Below are positions 1 through 8,700 of a stretch of 64,000 nucleotides of DNA, in pieces. This DNA is from an uncultured Erythrobacter sp. (GTDB lineage: Bacteria > Pseudomonadota > Alphaproteobacteria > Sphingomonadales > Sphingomonadaceae), in the NCBI GenBank assembly GCA_947494705.1, contig CANLVN010000001.1, positions 310,001 to 374,000 of the forward strand, given 5' to 3'. The notes beneath the pieces are model-generated. The model did no database searches. It was given only the letters and a program-made list of their open reading frames with translations, and was not told the origin of the DNA. Position 1 is the stretch's first letter; every line of letters begins with the position of its first letter. The position numbers and the translations under genes were made by a program.

Positions 1-890
1 ACCAGGTCGCGAGCGCGCTCCGGATGCTCGTCGAAAAAGCGGCCAATCCCGTCGATCCTTTCGGGCAGGCCCTTGGAATAGTCCAGTCGGTCGACACCGA
101 TCATCCCGGTGCGGTGGCGGGTCGAGGACAGAAAGCGCTGCTCGGCTTGTCGTGCCTCGCCCTTGTCGCCCTGCGCCTGGAAATGGTCCCAGTCGATGCC
201 GATCGGATAGGCGCGCGCTTTCGTGGTGCGGCCCTCATGGGTGATCGTACCTGTTTGCTTGTCGACCTGCGCGCCCAGCTCGTTTTCGCAGTAATGCATG
301 AAGCTTCCGAGCCATTCTGCCGTCTGAAACCCGATGAGATCATAAGACAGCATGGTGCGCACGAGCCGCTCGTGAAACGGCAACGAAGTCAGCAGCCGCG
401 TCGGCGGCCAAGGGGTGTGAAGGAAGAACCCGATCCGATTTTCGACGCCGCGGCTGCGCAATTCGTCGCCCAGCGGAATCAGGTGGTAATCGTGGATCCA
501 GACAAGATCTTCGTCCTCGATCAGAGGCATGACACTGTCGGCGAAACGCTTGTTAACCCTCTCGTACCCCTCACCTGTACGGGTTTCAAAGCGAGCTAGG
601 TCGATGCGATAGTGGAACAGCGGCCAAAGGGTCGAATTGGCATAGCCGTTGTAATATTCGCCGACGTCGCGCGTTGACAGGTCGATGGTCGCGGTGGTCA
701 CGCCGTCATTGCGCTGCAGGTCCATGTTGCCGGTGCCGTCTTCGCTCTCCTGCCCGGACCAGCCGAACCATACGCCTCCGCGATCCTTGAGAGCGGCGTT
801 TAGCGCACCTGCCAATCCGCCTTGCGCACCCGCCGCTCCGCGCGCCTTGGGGACGGCGACGCGGTTCGAGATGACGACGAGACGGCTTAT
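1..890 (-). CDS. otsA: Trehalose-6-phosphate synthase (partial, runs off window start)
   Basis: Reverse-strand translation from 890: (I)SRLVVISNRVAVPKARGAAGAQGGLAGALNAALKDR..., with the GG loop and later DRLDYSKGLPERI typical of GT20 OtsA. No ATG/GTG start is visible; the ATA at 890-888 sits where a start is expected. Confidence 0.85.
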   Translation of the reverse strand, partial: MSRLVVISNRVAVPKARGAAGAQGGLAGALNAALKDRGGVWFGWSGQESEDGTGNMDLQRNDGVTTATIDLSTRDVGEYYNGYANSTLWPLFHYRIDLARFETRTGEGYERVNKRFADSVMPLIEDEDLVWIHDYHLIPLGDELRSRGVENRIGFFLHTPWPPTRLLTSLPFHERLVRTMLSYDLIGFQTAEWLGSFMHYCENELGAQVDKQTGTITHEGRTTKARAYPIGIDWDHFQAQGDKGEARQAEQRFLSSTRHRTGMIGVDRLDYSKGLPERIDGIGRFFDEHPERARDL

Positions 891-2701
891 CGGACTTCAC
901 TCCATGGTTTGGATAACAGGCCAGCGCAGTTGATTACCCCTACCAGCGAGTAAGTCTGCGGGAAGTTCCCCCAAAGTTCATCGGATTCATAGTCGAGGTC
1001 TTCGCTGAGCAGGCCGGACTTCGTGGTATGGCTGAGCATCGTCTCGAAAAGGGTGCGCGCCTCGGCGTTTCGGCCAGCAAGATGCAGTGCCTCGATCAGC
1101 CAGAAGGTGCACACATTGAAAGCCGTCTCTGGCGCGCCGAAATCATCCTCGGCAGCATAGCGCAGCATGTGATCGCCGCGCCTCAGATGTTTCTCAACTG
1201 CAGTAAAGGTCTGCTTGAAACGCTCGTTGTCAGGCGAAAGGAAGCGCAATTCGACCATTTGCAGCAGTGAGGCATCGAGGTAGTCGCTCTCGAAACTCGC
1301 GCCGTAATGGCCACCCTCGCCGTTCTCTTTCCACGCCTTGTCCTCGACGACGGCGGCAATCGCATCGGCCCGTTCGCGCCAGATCATGGCGCGGTCTTCC
1401 TTGCCGAGATGCGCGGCGACGTTGGCAAGCCGGTCGCAAGCCGCCCAGCTCATCACGGCAGAATAGGTGTGGACCTCCTGCCGGGTGCGGAACTCCCAAA
1501 GCCCTGCATCGGGCTGGTCATGCATCGCCCAGGCCATCTTGCCGACCTGTTCGAGATTCTCGAAGTCGCGCTCATCTGCAGGGCGCAGCAGGCGGTGGTC
1601 AAAAAAGCCCTGCGCGCTGGGCAGGACGATTTGACCGTAACAATCGTGTTGCACCTGCTTGTAGGCTGCATTGCCGCGCCGGACCGGCCCCATGCCGCGA
1701 TAGCCGGCAAGGTAACTTGCGGTGGTCTCGTCCAGTTCGCTTTCGCCCATCACCGAATAAAGCGGCTGGATCTGCCCGCCCCGCGCGCTGTCCACGATGT
1801 TGCGCAGATAGGCGAGATACTTTTCCATCACGTCCAGCGCGCCAAGCCGGTTGAGCGCCTGCACGGTGTAATAGGAATCGCGGATCCAGCAGTATCGGTA
1901 GTCCCAGTTGCGCTCCGAATTGGCCGCTTCCGGGATTGAGGTCGTCAGAGCCGCGACAATCGCGCCGGTTTCTTCGTGCTGGCATAGTTTGAGCGTGATC
2001 GCACAGCGGATCACCTCTTCCTGCCACTCCAGCGGGATGGCGAGCATCCGCACCCATTCCTGCCAGTACTTGCGCGTCGCCTGCTCCATGGAGCGGACTT
2101 CTTCTCGCAGATTTCCGTTGAACGGTTCGTCCGGTCCAAGGAAGAAATGCGTGTCGCTCTCGATCCGGAACGTGCGGCCCTCCTGGATGTAGCCGACCGG
2201 CGCATCAGTCGACAGGCGCAGTGCCGTTCGCCCGGTCATATACCGGATATGGTTCGTCCCATGGGTCGTGTCCGCGATACCGGAACCGTAATTCTTCGTC
2301 GGGCTAAGCACCACCTTGATGCGGGGATTGCCGCTGATCGGGCGAACGATCCGAACATAGGCGACTGGCCGATACATTCGTCCCGACCGCTCATAACGCG
2401 GGCAGAAATCGAGGATCTCGATCGCGCTGCCATCCTTGGCTTCGAGCGTGGTGAGAAGATGCGGCGTATTGCGAATGTAGCGCTGGCTCGCACTGGTCTG
2501 CCCTTCGAGTTCGAAGCGCCAGATCCCGGCATCGCGCTGTTCGCCGTTGAGCAGAGACGAAAACACAGGATCACCATCGACGCGCGGAACGCAGCCCCAG
2601 ACCAGCGCTCCGGTCTCGTCGATCAGCCCGGATACCTGGCAATTGCCAATCGGCCATAATTCAAGGTTCGGGGTATGCACCAAGCTCAGATCTCCAGCCA
2701 T
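887..2701 (-). CDS. Glycoside hydrolase family 15 (glucoamylase/trehalase-like) protein
   Basis: MAGDLSLVHTPNLELWPIGNCQVSGLIDETGALVWGCVPRVDGDPVF..., RNWDYRYCWIRDSYYTVQAL and DLDYESDELWGNFPQTYSLVGVI; adjacent to otsA/otsB. Confidence 0.85.
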   Translation of the reverse strand: MAGDLSLVHTPNLELWPIGNCQVSGLIDETGALVWGCVPRVDGDPVFSSLLNGEQRDAGIWRFELEGQTSASQRYIRNTPHLLTTLEAKDGSAIEILDFCPRYERSGRMYRPVAYVRIVRPISGNPRIKVVLSPTKNYGSGIADTTHGTNHIRYMTGRTALRLSTDAPVGYIQEGRTFRIESDTHFFLGPDEPFNGNLREEVRSMEQATRKYWQEWVRMLAIPLEWQEEVIRCAITLKLCQHEETGAIVAALTTSIPEAANSERNWDYRYCWIRDSYYTVQALNRLGALDVMEKYLAYLRNIVDSARGGQIQPLYSVMGESELDETTASYLAGYRGMGPVRRGNAAYKQVQHDCYGQIVLPSAQGFFDHRLLRPADERDFENLEQVGKMAWAMHDQPDAGLWEFRTRQEVHTYSAVMSWAACDRLANVAAHLGKEDRAMIWRERADAIAAVVEDKAWKENGEGGHYGASFESDYLDASLLQMVELRFLSPDNERFKQTFTAVEKHLRRGDHMLRYAAEDDFGAPETAFNVCTFWLIEALHLAGRNAEARTLFETMLSHTTKSGLLSEDLDYESDELWGNFPQTYSLVGVINCAGLLSKPWSEVR

Positions 2702-3429
2702 TGATGAACCGCTGCCACGTCGAACAGCGCATGATCGGCGCAGGTTTCGCGCCGGTCGCCTACCAGGACTCCGAGCCCGCCACGCTCTTGGCAAGCGCGA
2801 AAGCCGGCTTCGTCAGTCAGATCGTCGCCCAGAAAAACCGGTAAGGCCCCGGCAAACGGAGCGGTTTCCATCAGGGCTGCGACCGCAGTGCCCTTGTCCG
2901 CCCCTTTCGCGACTAACTCGACGACGAATTTCCCACCCTGCACCGCGCAATCATGCTCCGAAGCGATCGCTTCTGCGAAAGCATGAGCGCGTGGCCCATG
3001 GTTGGGATTGCGGCGATAATGCAGAGCGCCACCATGCGGCTTGTGCTCGTAATCCAGCCCTTCGCGCCCGGCGTAGCTTCGCAATAGATTCTCGACTTTT
3101 TCCGGCAGCCCCAAGGCTTCCTTGCCTATCACTTCGCCATCGGCAGCGCGGACATCGGCTCCGTGCGAGCCGGCCAATGCGATGGCAAGCGGTCCGGCGT
3201 GTTTTTCGATATCGGAGATCGCGCGCCCGCTGACGACCGCGCAGCGCCCGTCCAGTCTTGCCGCCAACGCTTCGAGCATCTCGGCGATGTCTTCACGCGG
3301 GTCGATCTCATCGGGCCCTGAGGCGAGCTCCACCAAAGTCCCGTCGAAATCGAGAAACAGCGCGAGCGCCCCTTTCTCAAGCAGCGTAGGCAGCGATGGC
3401 GGCGGGGAGAGGTTGAGCGCCGAATTCAT
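2686..3429 (-). CDS. otsB: Trehalose-6-phosphate phosphatase
   Basis: HAD motif ALFLDFDGTLVELASGPDEI, ..VVSGRAI.., FLGDDLTDEAGF; next to otsA. Confidence 0.88.
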   Translation of the reverse strand: MNSALNLSPPPSLPTLLEKGALALFLDFDGTLVELASGPDEIDPREDIAEMLEALAARLDGRCAVVSGRAISDIEKHAGPLAIALAGSHGADVRAADGEVIGKEALGLPEKVENLLRSYAGREGLDYEHKPHGGALHYRRNPNHGPRAHAFAEAIASEHDCAVQGGKFVVELVAKGADKGTAVAALMETAPFAGALPVFLGDDLTDEAGFRACQERGGLGVLVGDRRETCADHALFDVAAVHQWLEI

Positions 3430-3499
3430 CCGGCTTGTGTAAAGCCTTCGTGCCAACGGTCAACGCCCTGCGCTGCACTGCAACACGTGTTTTTCCTGA

Positions 3500-5752
3500 C
3501 TATTCGACGATAAAGCGGGTCGTCAGCGTGAAGTTTCTCGACGCCGAGAGCGCCCCTCCCGGTCTTACGCGGAAATTCGTGATCGCGGTGTCGCATCCCT
3601 CGCCATCGGGGCTTGGCGTGTAACCGAATGTCGCGCCGTTATCGTTGGAAAACTCGATGCTGTCGGTCGTCGTAGACAAGCTGGCGAAAGTGTATGTCAG
3701 CCCGGAACTGCCGCCCGGTTCGTTGAATATAATCGGGCCACCGGTCCTCGAAATGAGGCACATCTTGGCATCCGCCGGCCCATCGTCGCGCACCACCACA
3801 CTGTTCGCATCGGTCGCGCTCGTCCCGCTATTGGCGACTGTAATCAGATATTGGATCGTCGCGCCGGGTATGGCCTTGGGATTGTTAGTGCCGTTGACCG
3901 GATCGGCAATAACTGAACTCACCTTGCTCACGCTGAGTGAGGCAAAAGGATCGCAGACCGTGATATCGTGCAGGCCGATGCCCTGCTGGCCGGGGTTGGA
4001 CGGAGCGGTGGTGTGGTTGCCGTACTGGATGGTGACCGTGTCGACCGCCTGAGTAAAGGTGATGACGACATTGCCCAGCGCTTCGTTATTTCCGGCGGCA
4101 CCATCGCCGATCACCGTATTGCCACTGACATAGTTCACGTTGCCGTTGGTAAGGATCGGATTGACGTTCGCGCCGCCATTGCGTCCCGTGACGACGAGGC
4201 GATCCGCGAACTGGTTGGCTCCGAAATCGACATCGTGAATGGCGAATTGCAGCCCCGTGAAGCTGCGCGGCAAGGTGATGGTTATGGTTACAACACCAGA
4301 CCGGTCCGCCTGGTCGGAGACTACCTGAAGTGTATTTTCGGCTGTGCCGGCATTGAAATAGGTGAAAACGTTCGGCGAATTGCCACCGAACATGCTGTTG
4401 TTGATATAAGCCCCGTCATTGGTGAGCTGGAACCTGGCATTCCCGAAGCTGGCGAACGCATAGGAATTGTCGGACGATCCGGCCGCCCATCCTGAGATCG
4501 CATCCCAATCGAAAACCGATCGTCCTGCAGGACAGGAAAGCATCGGAGGCACTCCAGGCGAGCGCCCGCTTTGTACGACAAAACTGGATGTGGCGTAGTC
4601 GTCCTCTGATGTTGCGCCGTTATTTACGGTCGAGTCCGGATCGGGGGCGCTCGATGCGATAATCTCTGCAATGTTCGTGACGGTCGAGCCCGCCGCGCTC
4701 GATATCGTCCCGCTCAAGGTGAGGGTCGCGCTTGCGCCCGGAGCGAGCGAGGCAATCGTCCATTGCCGGTTCGACGAATTGTAGGCCCCATCCCCGGATG
4801 AAGAGGAAAAGGTGAAGCCGGTCGGGTAGGTATCGCGCACGATCACATTGCTTGCGGCCTGAGTTGACGTTGCGCTGTTGGTGACCGTCAAGCTCCAAAC
4901 CGCAGTTCCGCCTTGCACCGGAGGAGAGCCTACCAGTTTCTTCGTCAGCGAAAGGTCGGCTCCTTGCGCCGTATAGGAGAGATCCGAAACGCCGGAGAAC
5001 TGACTGCCCGGATCGCCGCTGCCGGTGTAGCTGAAATAGACGATCTGGATGCGGCGCACCGTCTGGCTGCCAAAGCTGAGATTGAGGTTACCATTGGTCG
5101 ACGACGTGTCGCTGTTGGACGTGCCGCGCCAGCCGTTTACAGTTGCGTCATTGGTGCGCGTCACCGCCGAACCTGTCGACCAGAAGCCACCCGTGCTGGC
5201 CGCGTTGACATAGGAGCCGGACAGGTCGTTGTCGTAATAGACTTCGACGGCATCTGCGAAATTGCCATTATCAATATCGCCCAGCGAGAAGCTGAGATTG
5301 GAAACCGCGCGGTCGAGCGTGATCGTCAGCGTGATCTTGTCGCGCGGGTCATAGGATGAATTGTCGAAGTTCAGGATAAGCGGTGAAGCCCCCGAACCAA
5401 TCGTGCCGCTGAAATAGCTGACGAAGGTAGTGGCGAAGGCGGGCTCGAACGTGCTCCCTCCAACCGTAGTGGTGGAGTAAGTGATGGTCGCGTTCGTGCC
5501 ATCCGACCCGGTCACGACCGTTCCCGATGGAAGAGACCCAAGGCTCGGAACACCTGCGTCGGCCCAATCCACCGTTGCAGTCTGAGCGCGGGCGGCCTGC
5601 GGCCCGATCAGTAGGAGCAGCGCGCTAACGAGCGCGAATATCGCATGCCCAAATCTCCGCATGGTGGCTGGCCCCGTCATGCCCCGCAGGTAACCACTCA
5701 TGGTAAACAACCGGTTTACCTTACCGGGATGGTTGGCGGAAACGGCGTTCAT
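3500..5752 (-). CDS. Secreted DUF11-like repeat protein (surface/extracellular)
   Basis: Signal-peptide-like N-terminus (ALVSALLLLIGPQAARAQ); DUF11-type modules ADLSLTKKLVGSPPVQGGTAVWSLTVTNS... and VSKVSSVIADPVNGTNNPKAIPGATIQYLITVANSG; start overlaps the stop of the upstream gene (ATGA). Confidence 0.7.
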   Translation of the reverse strand: MNAVSANHPGKVNRLFTMSGYLRGMTGPATMRRFGHAIFALVSALLLLIGPQAARAQTATVDWADAGVPSLGSLPSGTVVTGSDGTNATITYSTTTVGGSTFEPAFATTFVSYFSGTIGSGASPLILNFDNSSYDPRDKITLTITLDRAVSNLSFSLGDIDNGNFADAVEVYYDNDLSGSYVNAASTGGFWSTGSAVTRTNDATVNGWRGTSNSDTSSTNGNLNLSFGSQTVRRIQIVYFSYTGSGDPGSQFSGVSDLSYTAQGADLSLTKKLVGSPPVQGGTAVWSLTVTNSATSTQAASNVIVRDTYPTGFTFSSSSGDGAYNSSNRQWTIASLAPGASATLTLSGTISSAAGSTVTNIAEIIASSAPDPDSTVNNGATSEDDYATSSFVVQSGRSPGVPPMLSCPAGRSVFDWDAISGWAAGSSDNSYAFASFGNARFQLTNDGAYINNSMFGGNSPNVFTYFNAGTAENTLQVVSDQADRSGVVTITITLPRSFTGLQFAIHDVDFGANQFADRLVVTGRNGGANVNPILTNGNVNYVSGNTVIGDGAAGNNEALGNVVITFTQAVDTVTIQYGNHTTAPSNPGQQGIGLHDITVCDPFASLSVSKVSSVIADPVNGTNNPKAIPGATIQYLITVANSGTSATDANSVVVRDDGPADAKMCLISRTGGPIIFNEPGGSSGLTYTFASLSTTTDSIEFSNDNGATFGYTPSPDGEGCDTAITNFRVRPGGALSASRNFTLTTRFIVE

Positions 5753-8700
5753 CTGCCCAGTCCCAGAAATTCGAAGCTGGAGGTATCGAACTTCATCCGG
5801 ATCGCAGCGAAAACGCCTTTGTCGGTGTTGCGCGCAGTGGAGAAATCGCCGTCGCGGAAACCTTCGACGTTATAGCCGACGGTGAGCAGCATCCCTTCGA
5901 CCGGCACGAAGCCGACTGTCGGGCCGTAGGCAAAGCTGGTAACCTCATCCTCGATATTGGTGCGCACTGTTGCGCTCGCGCCAATCTCAATCCGGTCGGT
6001 GATGCCAATGCGTGCATCCGCTCCCACGAATAGCGTTGTGCCAGTGAATTCGGTGCCTTCGAACTCATCGAGATTGTGGCGCGCGCCGAGGAACAGCGTG
6101 TATTCGTCGCGCCGCGTCTCGTGGCGCAGGTCGAATTCGTCCTCTTCCCACCCACGCGGGCTCCAATTGGTCGACCAGCTTGCGATCACGCGGCGCGAGC
6201 GAGCGTCGCCGTCGACGGTCAGAGCGGTGGTGCCTGCCCCGCCCGCCTGCCCGGCAACCGCGCCGGTGACGATGTCGCTGCGATATTCGAGCTTGCCCAG
6301 CATAGCGACTTCGGACGCGGCCGGACGATGGGCGAAGGCGATCGCGGCGTCGACAATCTCGGTGGTGGCGCCGTTACGATCTTCGGCTCGGGTCCATGTC
6401 GCGCCTGAACCGACAATGCTGCCCTCACCTAGCTGACGGATCGCACCGAAGGTCGCGCCGTAGCGGTCGGCCAGTTCGCCATCGCGATACTCACCGCGAG
6501 CGGTGACACTCCAGCGATCCTTGCGCCAGGCGCCGCCCAAAGTGACGGCAGTGAAATCCTCGAAATTGAAGTTGCCGTTGATCTGACCGCCGGTCGCTGC
6601 AGGCTGTTGCGGATTGACGAGGTCAGAGCTGTTGGCCGTCCCGTTCAACGTGCGGTTGCCGTCGATGGTAGCGTCGAGCGTGAACTCCGGAGTGACCTGG
6701 AGCGTCTGGGCGAGGCCGAACGCGGCGAAAGTGCGGTTGCCGAACTCTCCGATGCTCTCCTTGCCAAGCGCGGTGATTAGGCGCCCACCCTGCCACGGGG
6801 TCGCCTCGATCCCGCCGCGCAACTGACGGGCCTCGATGTTCTCCCCATCGGCAATCTCATAAGTACCGACCAAACGCACGTCATTGGTCACTGCATAACG
6901 CACTCCGAACCGGTGACGCGTCGGCAAATCGATGCTTTCGACCGAGCCCAATGCGATCGAACTCGTGCCCGAGAGTTCGAGCGCGTTGCCCATCAGGCGT
7001 TGCGTCACGCCCGCTTCGAGCACGGTTGAAGTGTTCTCCGAACCATCGGACAGGCGGTCGGCGAAATGCGCAAGGCCGAGGCTCAGGTCGGTATTCTTGC
7101 GAGTGAACGTCACCTGCCCCTGCGCAGCGCGGCGGCGCGAGGTATCGGTGAGGCTGTCATCCTGCCACACGCTACCGAGGAAGCTTAGGTCCGGGGTGAT
7201 AAATACCCGGCCATCGACGCCGAACTTGCGGCGACCGAGTTCCGCACCATTCTGCTGGCCGACGCCGTAATCGGCATCGAGCTGGCTTGCATAGGCGAGC
7301 ACATCGAGCTTGCCGGTCTGGTGTTGCACTTCCGCGAGCCAGCCGGTGGCGGTTTCGCCCTCAGAGCGGCTCATCGCGATCTCGCCGCGCACTTCGGTGT
7401 TTTCGCCGATCTGCGCCTTGAGGTCGAGCGAGCCGATCTCGGTGCGCGCGCCCTCACCCTTGTCAATGATCGCATTCGCACCGATCCGCACCCGACCATC
7501 GCCGCTTGTCCAGTCAGTACGCACGCCGGCGTTGAGCTCGGCCTCGCCCAACCCATCGGTTTCGTACTCGACGACGATGAATTGTGGGTTCAGCCCTTCA
7601 TCACGGCTCAAAACAGGCCGTGCGAAGGTGATGGTACCGGTCAAGAGATCGATGTCGTAGTCGATGAATCGCGTCAGCGTACGGGTCGAAATGATCAGCT
7701 CCGAACGAAACCGATCGCGCACTTCGAGAGTCACGCGCTCGCTGTTGGCGAGGATCGCGCGGCTGCCCAGCGCATAGGGTCCGGAGATGCCCTGCCCCTG
7801 AATCTCCACCCGACGAAGTCGGCTTGAAATCTCGGCAGCAAAACCGGTCGCCTTGAACTGGCCGACGCGCGCTTCGCCCTTCACACCGGTCGCGGTGCGG
7901 TTGTACCGGGCAAGACGGGTCTGGTCGAAAGAGGTCTCGAAGTCGCCATACAGCGCGTAGAAAGTGGCGGTCTCGATACGGACATAAAGTTTTTCGCGGC
8001 TTGCTGCATCGAAGCGGCGCGATGAGCCGTCGGCAAAGACGCTGTAATAAGCCTGAGGGTCGATCGTGCCGAGGACGCGCTGGTCCTCGCGCTGCTTGGC
8101 GCTGTCATAGGCGATGGTAAGCAGGTACTTGCCCAGCACGCGCCCCTTTGCATACAGCGCGACGCGAGCATTATCGCCCAGATCGCTGTCGAAGCGTCCA
8201 TCGCGCTCCATGTTCTCGGCAACACTGCGCGCGCCCACGGTGCCTTCGGCGAGGCCGACAATGGTCCACTCGATGTCGCCCGGTTCAATCCAGGTCTCCA
8301 GCTGTTGCTCGCGCACCAGTTCGCCGTCGTTGAATTCGAAATCGAGGCGCAGCGAGCCACTGACCATAGTCGGAGCCAGTTCGATTTTCGCGATGCCGTC
8401 GGTGCCTTCAACGACCCAGCGCGCGCTCGACGGCTGGAAGCCGGTCAGTTGGTTGAGCTGCTGGCGGTCGACCTGCTCGGCGCTTTCATACGGCGCGTTG
8501 AGCATGAAATTGCCTGAGACGCCCTCGCGCAGGGGGCGATTGTTGCGGTCGAGCACGCGCACCGCCACCACCGGGCGGGTCCGGCCATCGGCGACGAGGT
8601 TCGACTGCTCGCGCACAAGCTCGACCTTGGCGGGCGTTGTGGTGAAGAACACCTCGCGCGTAATGGTCTTGCTGACCGAGCCGAAGCTGTTGATGATATC

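Noticed and set aside
24-599. 191-aa plus-strand ORF at window start
   Set aside because: The opposite strand encodes clear OtsA sequence.
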